From positions 25,601,003 to 25,665,002 of the forward strand of contig NC_049983.1 of assembly GCF_000003815.2 (NCBI RefSeq): a DNA stretch of 64,000 nt, in the 5' to 3' direction. Positions 11,046 through 22,422 of this stretch are shown here, piece after piece. Position 1 is the first letter of the stretch. Each line of letters starts with the position of its first letter. Position numbers and translations under genes: made by a program. This stretch comes from Branchiostoma floridae. Its lineage: Eukaryota > Chordata > Leptocardii > Amphioxiformes > Branchiostomatidae. The notes under the pieces were generated by a model. The model was not told the DNA's origin. It ran no database searches and was given only the letters and a program-made list of their open reading frames with translations.

Positions 11046-12914
11046 ACCTATTGGGTATTTTTGCCTTTTTGTCTGTGGTACGTGGTTGGAAAAATGAGCT
11101 TTTTACCGTGTTGGTTGTGCACCATGCAAAAGTCTGACTCTGAAATTCCATTTTCTGAATTTGTAAGTTTGGACATGGATGAACATTACTTATTTTGGAT
11201 TTCTTAAGTATGTAACCAACCACAGTACTTTGAAGTTGTTGAGACGCTACCTTTTTTGTCTCAGATGGCCCATGCACATGTAGTTACTCTGTCACATGAT
11301 ATACTAATATCTTCCTATTTCAATGTACTGACCTAATGCAGCTGCTAAGTCTCCTTGGTTTGTGTTCTTCCAATGATATTCATTAAAGATTTATTTCTGG
11401 GGTGTTATTCACTTGACATCGGAATGTTACTTGCATAATTTGACCAATGATACTTTTATCTGTAGTTCCATAGACATTAGACAATATGAATAGTGGTAGC
11501 CCCCATGCAGCAGCAACAGTTAGTCCCCAGGGTGGTATGATATTTTCATTCAATCCATCCAACCCAAACCTAAATCTCCTGTAGTATCTAAGCCAAATTT
11601 AACAGCATAATTTACTATGAAAAATGTCCTTGTCAATCCCATTTATAGATGGCAAGCTGCTGGCAATGTAGCCTGATTAAATCTCGCTTATAGCAGCCCG
11701 CCAAACATCCGCCGGCCCCCGGGGAGGGGCCAGTTACAGCCCTGGACAGCGGAGTTTGTGTTACACAGACTACTGGCAATGGAAGCTTTGAAAAGTTCAG
11801 AAGCTGTTGTAGTCAGAGCAAACACCCAGCAAACATCCCCGCAAACCAATGAGCAGTTGCTTAGAAGGGGAATTTCATCATATATTTGCCGCGACAAAAT
11901 GCAACCAACGATACTGAATTTAAAACAGAACAAAGCTAAGCCTCCACCACTTAACCCTGCCTGTACCATAGATTAAGCAGGCCCAAAAACCAAGCGAATA
12001 TGACTAGCCCAAAACAACAAATTACCTGTATACAGTATGGAAATGGCATTACCAAAGAAACAAAAAGAAACACAGGACAAATCATACACATACATGTACC
12101 TTTCTCTTATGCCCACACTCTATACAGTTCTCCTCCACATTAGAAAATTGCATCTTCTTCTGTTTAAGTTCAAGTTCAACCATGATTGCCAACAGGGTAA
12201 AGGAACTTGTACCGAAACTTAAAACTCAGTACTATACAGCTCTAGAAACACCACAAAGAGTAATAAGCAAACTCCAATTATACCTGACCAACAGATATAT
12301 AATCTTGTACACTCCCGTCATCTGGCAAACTGTCAGTGCCACTAAGTAACCTGATACATTGAAGGTGGCCCAGGCCAGATGATGGTTCTACACCCAACCA
12401 TAATCTGTTTTTAAAACCAAGCAGATATTGGGAGGATGCCCCAACCACACAAAAACAGGATCAACCTATACAGTATCAAGTTCAAGCACTAGGAGGCCCA
12501 AAATCAAACCTGACCACCAGGACACCACAAACAACTCACGTACCAAATAGCAACACAATGGTACCTTGCGTTCCGGAGATACAGCGCACGCCCCGTGCCC
12601 GCACAAAAGGTAACCTAAAATGTCAAGTTCAAGCACCAAGGGCGCCAAAATCAAAATTGAGCATTATTCAGCCACCGCCGACACATGTGCCAAATATCAT
12701 CGCGCCAGCACCAGCCGTTCAGAAGATATAACTCCGGAAACACCCCTCTCGGACACAAAATTCGACCTGCCGGGTCAAGTTCAAACGCGACAAGGCCCAA
12801 AGTCAATCCTAGGCAACAGGCAACAACCCCCCACCCATGCACCAAAAATCGTCGCAATCGCGCGTATCGTTCCGGACACACAGCGCCAAAAGTGCCCCCA
12901 AAACACCAAAAATG
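10994..12914. other. Unrelated DNA replacing the middle of receptor copy 2
   Basis: About 1.9 kb stands where copy 1 has its LRRCT, Ig domains and transmembrane helix. The first part is unique and non-coding. The last part (about 12470-12900) is a diverged tandem repeat of ~140-155 bp, recognisable by caagttcaagcac plus a nearby tccggaga or tccggaca at about 12477, 12622 and 12776. It could be an intron, a replacement of genomic sequence, or a mis-assembly. Confidence 0.6.
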
Positions 12915-13576
12915 CTTACAAGGTAGCCGGTTCTCCCTCTGAAGAACATGAATGTCCAAAGGCAGGAAATCAAATAGAATCAGTTGGCGCACCCCACGCA
13001 GTGATGGTTCACAAGCCGTTTACGTATGAAAATAGTGACGAGGAGACTGTGCTTGGTGTTGGAGATGAGCACGTGTATGTCAATGGTGATGATGAGAAAA
13101 TAGCGGCTGATGCCTCTCAGGCCATAAATCAGTATGGCTGTGAGGAGGTAGTTCCTACTCACGAGTTTAACCGCATGGTTGGTGGTGAGGCTGAGACAGA
13201 TGTAAGAACATGTGTTTCATCTCAGCTTATCTATGGAAAGGACAGTGATGAAGCAATGACTACTGTCTCGGCAGCGATCTACAAAAATAACACTAAACAG
13301 TGTGAATCTGGTGTTTCTCATATCATCTACGGAAATGATAATGAAGGTAATGATACGGTCGTATCTACCGCTTCTCTGGTTAACCATGAGTCTGGTAATG
13401 AGGCTGAGGCAGTAGCATATGCTTCTTCTCAATTCATATATGAGAATGACAAGGACGAAGCAGCGATTGAACGCTCGTCAGTCATTTACAATGAAAGCGG
13501 TAAACAGGCAAATTCTGCAGATGCTTATGTCATCTATGGAAATGACGATGGGAGACCAGCAGATGATGTTTCTTAG
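12915..13576 (+). pseudogene. LRR-Ig receptor copy 2, orphan cytoplasmic tail
   Basis: Homology with copy 1 resumes at cttacaa near 12915 and continues to the stop at 13576. It encodes about 220 residues of acidic cytoplasmic tail with six Y-x-N motifs (YEN, YVN, YKN, YGN, YEN, YGN). Two further motif positions have changed (YGK, YNE). The open frame extends back to 12620 through tandem-repeat DNA, but that upstream part is not receptor-like. No transmembrane segment is present in this copy. It is either a 3' exon of a spliced gene, with atgcttacaag as a poor acceptor, or a remnant. Confidence 0.65.
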
Positions 13577-13979
13577 TTTTACTTGAAAAATAAAGATACC
13601 TAGTATCTACAGAAGTCAGCTTTGTTGTCCGGAAAGTGTACAACTTTGCCAATACTTTCATGTAAATAGAAGAAATTGTCAGAATAGATTGAAAGATATC
13701 TAGTATCTGTAAAAGTCAGGTTTATTGTCGGAAAAGTGTACATATTTTACAACTTTGCCAGGATTCCAATGTAAACGCAAGAAACATTTTACTTGAGAAA
13801 AACGTCTTTGTACATCGACGTTGTTTTTTTCAGAATGTCCAAGGTAAAAAAAAGGGTAGTTTGATAAATAGTTTTTAAACTTTCTATGTAAGATTGATTT
13901 ATAATGACGTGAAAGGCTGAATTATATATTATGTATTGTACAAATCTAGAGCTAAAGAGTCCTATTTGTTTATTGCTAA

Positions 13980-14381
13980 GGCCATGCTGATTTGATTATA
14001 TGGACTACGTCCACGCGCGCATCAATTGTCTGCCTCTTCCAAAGAACAAAGTTTTTAAGCAAACAGTATATCGTACATAGCAGCTGCAATATGAGCAAAC
14101 ATATGCCGTAGATTGCACAAAAATATCCGAAAAGGTATACGTATATCAATGTCTATTTTAAGATTAAGGAAAAAGTGTGAAAAAGCACTAAAATGAAGAA
14201 TGTATTGTTCGTTATACCATATTTCTTGCATTCAGTCATTTGTGAAAACTCTCCTGACCACTTAGATTTCATAATGAATGCATTTTTTTGGGGCAAAAAA
14301 ACAACCTTTTTTTGTTCGCACGCTCACATCAATTTGGGGGTTCCAAGAGGATTTCATCCATATAATCAAATCAACGTGGCC
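13980..14381. mobile_element. PIF/Harbinger-like MITE with TAA target duplication
   Basis: The 402-bp element has terminal inverted repeats of about 25 bp starting GGCC (left ggccatgctgatttgattat; right reverse-complemented ggccacgttgatttgattat). It is flanked by TAA at 13977-13979 and 14382-14384. The homologous site in copy 1 (ttgctaatttccac) has no insertion. TIRs with a 3-bp TWA-type duplication fit PIF/Harbinger. No transposase is encoded. Confidence 0.85.
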
Positions 14382-14857
14382 TAATTTGCACAAGAAAGTA
14401 ATTACAATAGTTGAAAATAAATGAGTGCAAGTGTGGCCTCACAGCAGCTCGAAAAGCTGATAAGTTGACCACCCTTTAACAATTCAATAAATCAAATTAA
14501 GTACCATGTACAATTCGTCATATATAAGAAAAGTAATTAATGAATGAATGAATAAAAGAAGGAAAGGAAATGAATAAAATTGTAAATATGTAAGACAAGT
14601 ATCAAATACTAGTAAAGATAGCCAAATCTGCTTCAGAATGATTGACACAAAAATAAAAGCTGCAAATAATGTTACCACATGTGAAATAATTCGTTATATT
14701 AAAAAACGAGCCAACAATCTAATAGAAGAAACCATAAGAAGCATCAATTTCAAAAAGGAAAAAAGGAAAATCAACTAAATGTAAAATTTACTTGTATTAC
14801 GTATTATTTATTACTTGTTTATTTCTTGTGTATGTAGACACGTTCATAGGCAACGTA

Positions 14858-15436
14858 CGAGGGGCATTAAATAAGTAATGTCCCTGGCCCATTTCCCATA
14901 GCAGGAGATTAATGAAACTTGGCACAGTTATTAGTCTTTCTCTTCATAGGAACCACCCAGAGTTTTGCATTTCTCCCATCATTTGATGTAGCTCTGGATA
15001 CCGTTCTTGTAGGACATCCCAGGTTGGTCCTCCGACAGATGCCTCATCAATGGCAGAAGAGGGACGACCAGGTCTGGGAGCTGTTTCCACAGACTTCCGA
15101 CCTTGTTTGAATTCAGGATGCCAGCGTTTTACAAGGTCATATGATGGGGCATCATCACCATAAGTTTTTTTTCATTTCATCAAAAATCCCCTTTGGTGTG
15201 CGTCCTTTCAAATACAAAAACCGGATCACTGCGCGACACTCAACTTGCTCCATTTCACACCTGGTCCATTTCACACCTGACTCAGTTCAAACACCAGTAA
15301 ATCAGTAACCACAATTAGTTCAGAGCTGTTTTTTGCAACATAACCCATAGAGATATGACTCATTACACATGCAAAATTTCATTTAGATCAGACAACTGGA
15401 AGTGGGTCAGAGACATTACTTATTGAATGCCCCTCG
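14858..15436 (-). mobile_element. Non-autonomous Tc1/mariner fossil with a transposase 5' end
   Basis: A 579-bp element has ends cgaggggcattaaataagta and, reverse-complemented, cgaggggcattcaataagta. It is flanked by TA at 14856-14857 and 15437-15438. The empty site is intact in the 3' flank of receptor copy 1 at about 4927. On the minus strand, starting near 15252, a frame reads MEQVECRAVIRFLYLKG, then a frame break, then APSYDLVKRWHPEFKQG and PRPGRPSSAIDEAS. This resembles the N-terminal helix-turn-helix region of mariner transposases. The catalytic domain is absent. Confidence 0.85.
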
Positions 15437-16330
15437 TATTTAATGGTACATGTTTTTTTAGACCTTCGAGAAAGTTAAAGTATGCGGATTGGCTTTTTCA
15501 ATGATTTATGAGAATGTGATGTGTTTCCTTGCCTATTTCACCTATACCTATACCGTGGTATTATCTCACATGAATTTCAAGCATCACTTAGCACCCAATG
15601 TAATGGCAAATGGATATTTGTCTGATTTGTCAGGTGCGACAGTAACTCCTGGTAAGACACATTCATATTGTATGGTATTGAATGGCTGTTTATTTTAAGC
15701 GCCTTCACCGACAAACATTAGAAATGTGAGCTTTTCTAATAAACGGCGAAAGCACCATTTCCCTCCATGGCCTCGTTCCTTCCCTAAACGATGTTAACTT
15801 TTTCTAGTGAATAATCAGTAGAAATTGCCATTGATCATGCAAATAATGTCCTCATCTGCTTAACGTCTTAGTTGATCATCTTCTCTACCCAAATAGTACA
15901 AATTGTTTGAAGTATGAAAATGTTAGCGAAGAAGGCTATTGTAGTGTTTCCTCGTACACATGGCCCTGGTGTGCATGATTCATGTCCAATAATGTTAGCT
16001 TTTAGTTAGATTCATTATGCTTCGGGTATGAAATTCCCATGATTATGTGCATCATCCCCTAGACTATATTCTTACCGAAAATCATGACGATCCACAAACA
16101 CGTTGTTGAGTTCGTCTCCTCTAAACTTTGAAACGAATTCGAAATATGCTCCAGGGGGGCAAATTCATAACACGCTCTGCCCCAAGAGCTATCTACCACT
16201 GAAAAAGCACGTCTACGGCTTATCTAGAAAACGAGATATTCGAAATGGAAGTTTCGCTGCAGTACCTTAGAAAGCCGCCAACGGCCATTATCGAACTTGA
16301 CCTTCAATTTCCTGATCCTACCCTACCCAG
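15437..16330. other. 3' flank of receptor copy 2, then unique DNA
   Basis: Alignable with 4930-5640 of the copy 1 flank up to about 16050, then unique sequence. No gene seen. Confidence 0.65.
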
Positions 16331-16588
16331 CTACCAAATATAATCAGGATCCATCCAAGTCTCCTCGAGCTTAGCTATAGTTTCTCGGGATTCTCTGTCG
16401 GCCCTGGCTAAAACTCTGGTTCCCAGGGTAATCGGTTGAACACAAAGAGAAAGTCCCCACTTGTCCACACATACATTAAGAGGCGGTGTCCCTACAAACT
16501 TCTCTTTGTTCTCCTGTAATTCTGACCCGCCCAGCCAGGAGGCAAACATCACTTTCTGACTGGCACCCGGGTCAGACGACACAATGGC
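16331..16588 (-). CDS. Uncertain open frame of ~85 codons
   Basis: A minus-strand frame between stops reads AIVSSDPGASQKVMFASWLGG and ends in LEETWMDPDYIW. It has no ATG at its start; the first usable codon is GTG. The DPGAS string recalls aspartic-protease active-site loops of retroelements, but the rest does not support that. The 3' end offers a possible donor (atatttg|gtagct). It could be a single exon of an unseen gene or chance. Confidence 0.2.
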   Translation of the reverse strand, partial: AIVSSDPGASQKVMFASWLGGSELQENKEKFVGTPPLNVCVDKWGLSLCVQPITLGTRVLARADRESRETIAKLEETWMDPDYIW

Positions 16589-16599
16589 GCCCTAGCAAC

Positions 16600-18510
16600 G
16601 TGGGTAGCAACGGGTCCTTGCGCGGCGGGAGATCCCGTGTCGGCTGGCTGGATCGGGTGACAGGCAGTGTTGATGGTACACCTTACAGGCTGTTGGGTGA
16701 AGCAAAGAGTTTAAAAAGAAAAACCTTCTTGGGTTAAGGGTGTCTGCGAACACGAGGTTTCTTCGGAGGGGTTAACTGACGTGATGTAAGCTGCTCAAGA
16801 CTTAAATGAAGACGACCAAGTAAGTGAAGACATATTTCATTGATCATCTTGAGTTGCTCGGCGTAAGATTGTAAATGTGTTAGACCACTACAGGAGAAAG
16901 CAAAATTTCTCGCAAAACTAGATCACGCCTGATGGGTAAAGCATTTCGTATAAAATTGCCCAAATCATTTGTGTACACAACGCATTGTTGTGCGTTTGAT
17001 ATCACTATGGCACCAGCATTACAGCCATACATTCCTGACAAAGTTTGCAAAAATGTCGGTGTCATTGCTAAGATAATCAAAATTGTTCTTGTCATTTTCA
17101 ACCACGCTTTTTACCCAGTCAAGTACGCGAACTTGGGGTTTTGACATTGGCTTGTTCTTTTATTTACCCATCACCAAAGCACAATTACTGTATATTTTGC
17201 CCTAACGACTGCACAAAACTGACCGCAAATCAGCAAACAATCCTACAAGAGATTATGCAGCTTTTGGACGTGAAATCGTTTGTTTTGGAAGCGAACACCT
17301 GTTTGTATTGTACAGTCTATTGTCCCACCGCACGGATGTTTTAACGAGGATTTAAACATGACCCCGGTAGTATGGCGGCGGCTTTGGGTACATAACTTCG
17401 GGATTAGAACATTTACTTTGTAAATCCTGAACATCTGGTTATGGAATTTTCTTTACAGTTGCAGGTTTCACCATGTATCAAATAAGACATAAACAATTTT
17501 ACACCACAATTTCATTCAATATCTCACAACGTATCTGTAAAGAGCTGCAGTGTGAACAAATTGAAGTGTTTGTTGTATACCATGTACGCTGTGTTGTAAT
17601 GCGCCATGGCTAGGTTTGTCACAAGTTACACCTAGAGATTTTCACTCGTTGTACTCAGGGTTCCATTCCTTTTATTGCAAGTGAAAGCGCTATACCTTTT
17701 CTACGAAATTGCACAATCTAACGCAAGAGTATTGTACATTCACAACATAGAAAAGTACAGCGATTGGTGTACATATGTTTAGTCGCCATGCCGTGAACAC
17801 AGTTGTCACAAGTTACCCTTCTCCGCTCGCGGGCGCATGTTGGACATGTGATAGTGTACCGCACAGCAGGGCCCATAGCGGACTGGTCTACCGTGACTTT
17901 GTTCCTTATATCGTCGTAACTCTAACCTCCAAACAGATGTGTGAATAATACCCGCTTTCCACTAGGACCGCGCTCTCGCCGCTGCTGTCTCTTTCTGCGA
18001 TCTGAAATTTGCCATATCCCTCAACGAATTTTATAGAAAAGAAACGTATCTTTTTCCCCTATTGTGTTTTGTTGTCTTCTCGGTCACACTTTTACGTTTT
18101 GTATGATATACCCAGTGTGAAAGCGAAGGTTACTTTTTAGGTGGCAGTCAGGGCGCAGTGGGAAGTGGGCCTAAGGGTTTGTATTGTGGGTCCTTTGTGG
18201 TATTTGCTTCATACCTACGTCTGTACGCATTCCCTCTAGAGGGGAGGAAAACAGAAACGTGCATCGAGAGAGAGACAGAGTTAGCGAAGACCCACGAAAC
18301 AAGCCCGAGCGACACATCTGCTTGGAGATAAGCGTAACCGTATCGCCCTTGTGAGGTCGTCGGGGGAGCTCAACTGGAACCCCGCCTGTGTGTGTTGGTA
18401 GCGACCCGTGAATGGGGGCCATCAGATACGGCCGGAACAGTTTATACAGGGGAGAGAAAGACTGGAACAACGGCGGTGAATAGCAGCATATGGGGGTCGC
18501 CATTAATGCC
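16600..18510. other. Gene-poor stretch
   Basis: Scattered short frames only. The section around 17985-18170 shares words such as gttttgttgtcttctcggtc and a palindromic character with the MITE at 19311, and may be a worn relative. Nothing else recognised. Confidence 0.5.
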
Positions 18511-18795
18511 CTTGAAGGGGTATTCCACTGCAGAAGGGAGTGTTATTTTCCAATAGATAATGTATCAATAAATATATAATCAGCCGACCTTTGGTAGAAT
18601 TCCACTTGTGGTGAATTACGCAACGTGTAACGAGGGTACTTGAGGAGTTTTGTTGAAGACTGAATGATTTTTTATGCGCGTGGGGCTAATGGGTACTTTA
18701 TCGTATAATGTGAAGTAGTATGCATTTGACACTTCCTACAATTAATATCTTTCGAAAAATAACACTCCCTTCTTAAGTGAACTGCTCCTTTAAAT
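18511..18795. mobile_element. Palindromic MITE, ~285 bp
   Basis: The inner arms match strongly: gaagggagtgttatttt on the left and its reverse complement aaataacactcccttc on the right. The outer arms (aaggggtattccactgc and, reversed, aaaggagcagttcactta) are weaker. No coding sequence inside. Confidence 0.75.
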
Positions 18796-19310
18796 CACGT
18801 AGAGCGAACCTGCCGTCCCTGATATCATTTTTGTTGTTTAAACGTGTTTATTTCGACCCTTCTTTCCACAAGTAGCAAAAATACAAAGATTTAAGCGTTC
18901 GCTCAACGAATCCTAAAATCAAGGATCACACAAATACAGTTTTGGTCGCTAAGCGATCACCGTCTAATAGACGGGGAGGGGGCTTTCAGAGGCTCAGAGG
19001 ACACTGGATCCCAAGTTCAATGCTTGTTGAAGGGGCTAATTAAAATCAAGTTTGAATTCAAATGTGAATGCGTGCTTCAAACCTAACCTCCAAGCAGATG
19101 ACACCGTCCGACTAGTTCTCGGTATTTTACATCCGATCTTGTCGCAACATTAAGTACTCTTACTAGTATTGCATATTTAACGGTTCGCCTCTTAGTCCTA
19201 CTTGAAACCGCCATTGTCGGAACTGAAGCCTAATCAATGGGAACCCGCGATCTCATGTTCCCCACTCCCATCTCATTCAAAACGCAGCTAGAGCAGACGA
19301 GATTACGCAC

Positions 19311-19562
19311 AAGTGCAGGTAAAGGTGCACTCTCACTGCACTTGTGTCAAACTTGCGTCACTGCGGGGTTCGAAAGACACCCAACGAATTGCAGAGATAA
19401 AGGACGAGTTTTGTTACTTTTTGTGTATTTTGTCGTCTTCTAAGTCATACTTTTACGAATTACGCAATATCTGAATTATAAAAAGATCGGATAACATAAC
19501 AAAACAGTGACGCAGTGAACGAACCCCCCAGTGACGCAGTTTTGACGCAAGTGCAGTGAGAG
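19311..19562. mobile_element. Palindromic MITE, first of two copies in the window
   Basis: Left arm tctcactgcacttgtgtcaa and cttgcgtcactgcggggttc pair with the right arm cgaaccccccagtgacgcag and tgacgcaagtgcagtgagag. The same family lies at 63183-63426, with the shared centre ctaagtcatacttttac. Non-autonomous, about 250 bp. Confidence 0.8.
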
Positions 19563-21300
19563 AGACATTAAGGCTGTATGGAGAGCGGGTTGTTATCCAT
19601 TGTCTCGCTATGGCACGACATTGGTAGGCGGAGCACAACCCTCGCCTTCCATCGCCTGTTACCTCCCAAACCGAGGACAGGTAGTCGTTTTTACACCTGG
19701 GTGAGAAAATCAAAGTTGTGTAAAAATTAATCCTTTCCTAACAGCACAACATAGGTAACATCATGTTGGACCCGGGACCTCTGGCGTCTGGGCCAGACAC
19801 GCTGAAGTTACGCCAAATGACCCCAGGAGTGCCGTGTCGAAAGCACAAGTGTCCTTTTCCAAAGTTATTCAAAAGTCTCTTGTGGCGATAGGCGCTCTAT
19901 AGTTACATTTGAGTGGATGACACTCCACTAGATCGTGTGATTCGCCGCTGAATCACTCCAATGGTTTCACCTTGGTGATTTCTTTGACCACATGCACATG
20001 TGACCCATAATTTCGTTGAGCAGATGTCGCTTTACGCACACGTACAGAATACTTCTGGTGGCGATTTAGGCACAGGTATACGGTTAACAGTGGCATGAAG
20101 AACTACAACCATTTTCCATTGGACTGCAATCCTTTCCAGTACCGTATAGTTTGCGTGATCAACAACAGCAGGCGGAACTGGAACTTCTAACCCACTGTCC
20201 AGACATAGCGTCGCTGGATCCTGTTCACAACTTTTGTTGTGGAAATACGACGTTCTCCACAGACGTGTTTTTCTATAGCGCGAAAGGAGGTCATCTTCGG
20301 TACAGGCTGTACAACGAAAAAAAGGCGACAGACGCAATGAGGGAGGTGACTTTGTGGTGCGGTCCAAGTTTGTCGTGGAAAGTTTTACGATTTTGATGTC
20401 GTAGACTCGCCAGGGCCCGCAAACACTGTACTACAAGGGGCGGTGTCAGGAAGTAAGGAGTGGGGAAGGCAGAAGAAAAAGGTGAGAAGACAACATAGAA
20501 GAGTCGACAGGACTGAGCCTAGCTGAAGATATGAGAGCGGCAGAGGACAGAGATAGATGATAGACTATTCATAGTGCGCCGGCAAAGAGGAATGGGAGAC
20601 TTGAGGGTGGTGAGAATCTCCAAGCTGGCTGTAACAGAACCAACCACCAACAAGAATCTATTAAAGACAACCTTCATCGTGCCAAGACCAAGCCGACTGG
20701 ACACGTGCACAGTCATCCGGAGAATGCTCTCAGTTTTTGATTGCACGATGATCGTACGAAGTATTTTTTCCGGGATCTTTGTGTCTTAGGACGTTGTTTG
20801 CTGGACACGTGAACAGCTATCCTGAGAATTCTTTCAGTTTCCGATTGCACGGCGGTCGTACGAAGTATGTTACCGGGTCCTTAGAAAGAAGCCACGACTT
20901 GATGAGGAAGTTTGCTGGAAGTCATGTGGAGCAAAGCGCACTGTAAGGAACTCAGTTGCGCGGTTTGTGACGTGTACACGCCAGAAGATTTTGTTTGTAA
21001 GTATAGAAACCGGGGACCTAGAAAAATATTGTCCTTGTCCTTGTCCCAGGTTTTATCTCTTTGCAACATCCTTTACTAGAAAGACCACCCGACAAAACGT
21101 TTGTTTTGTTGCTTTCCCCGTCAAGGCTGTGCAGTAACGCTGGAAGTGTACCGGTTCATCTTTATAATGATAATAGTTTATTTCAAATTCTTGCCCGAGG
21201 ACTAATTGCACGAAAGGGGAACAACAAAAAAACGTAGAACAGTATAGAATATGTCTACTCTAGTCTAAAAGCTAACGCTAAACTATAACTTGTTGGTTTC
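19563..21300. other. Region upstream of the CARD-DEATH gene
   Basis: No certain exon. A ~105-bp tandem duplication lies at about 20698-20880 (units begin ggacacgtg and contain attgcacg, ggtcgtacgaagta-like words). The missing first exon of the CARD gene should be near here. One weak candidate is an ATG near 20922 followed by a GTAAGG donor in the correct phase, but the peptide is too short to judge. Confidence 0.4.
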
Positions 21301-21304
21301 AACT

Positions 21305-22030
21305 TTAGACGTTGACCACACCACCCTACTGTAGTACATCGCTGCATCATGTTTTATTTGTTTATTTATTTATTTGTTTATTTGTTTGTTTCGTCACAGT
21401 GCCCCTGTCAGAAGGTAACGCCGTGCGGTTAGACGTGAACCGCCCACCTTGCTAGAGTACATCATGTTTTTATTTGTTTATTTGTTTGTTTCCCCCAGTG
21501 CCCCTGTCGGAAGGTAACGCTGTGCGGTTGGACGTTAACCGCTAAACCTTGATGCAGTACATCGCTACATTACGCTTTCTGTTAATTTGTTTGTTTGCTC
21601 CCTCCCAGTGCCCCTGTCCGAAGGTAACGCCGTGCGGCTAGACGTGAACCGCCCCACCCTTCTACAGTACATCTCCACCCGAAGCCCGTCCCAGCTGTTC
21701 GACGCGCTGGTCGCTAAGAAGGCGCTGAGCAGGCGGGACGTCCACGTCATCTGTAGCAACAAGGAGACGGACGTAGACATCAACAGGTGAGCAGCAGTTT
21801 TAACGTAAATCGCTAGAGGTCGCTAAGAAGACGCTGAGTCGGCGGGACGTCCACGTCATCTGTAGCAACAAGGAGACTGACGCAGACATCAACAGGTGAG
21901 CTGCAGTTTTAACGTAAATCGCTAGAGGTCGCTTAGAAGACGCTGAGTCGGCGGGACGTCCACGTCATCTGTAGCAACAAGGAGACTGACGTAGACAGCA
22001 ACAGGTGGGCTACAGTTTCAACGCAAATTG
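21305..22030 (+). repeat. Exon-edge tandem copies around CARD exon 1
   Basis: Upstream of exon 1, partial copies of its first ~60 bases with their acceptor occur at about 21402 and 21500 (tgcccctgtc, gaaggtaacgc), plus a worn piece near 21311. They contain stops or frame breaks. Downstream, the last ~80 bases with their GTGAGC or GTGGGC donor recur at about 21818-21898 and 21923-22006 (cggcgggacgtccacgtcat). Confidence 0.9.
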
Positions 22031-22369
22031 CTAGATGTCGCTAAAGTGGACAAGAAATTTAAAGTGGACATGCATTTCTTTCGTGCACCAATGAACCAAG
22101 AGGCAAGCTAAAAAAGTTACATTCAGCGTTTGAAACGTTAGTTTGAGAAGATTTTTATTCATTCATTCATTCGTTCGTTCGTTCAGACATTCATTCATAC
22201 ATCCGTTCGTTGATTGTTGATTCATTGAATTATTCATTCATCATATTCAATCATATTCAATCACACACATACAAACACACGCGCACACACACACACACAC
22301 ACATACAAATACACACACACACACAAACGCACACACACACAAACACACACACACACACAAACACAAACA

Positions 22370-22422
<53 letters not shown>

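Noticed and set aside
10994-12914. Simple intron joining the LRR and tail parts of receptor copy 2
   Set aside because: No phase-consistent donor and acceptor pair was found at the homology breakpoints, and the Ig and transmembrane parts would still be missing; left open.
16880-17102. Minus-strand frame with a signal-peptide-like start (TRTILIILAMTP)
   Set aside because: It begins at a TTG, has no recognisable domain, and no neighbouring exon supports it.
18171-18503. 110-codon minus-strand frame
   Set aside because: Low-complexity Ser/Pro/Leu composition and no homology recognised; likely chance.
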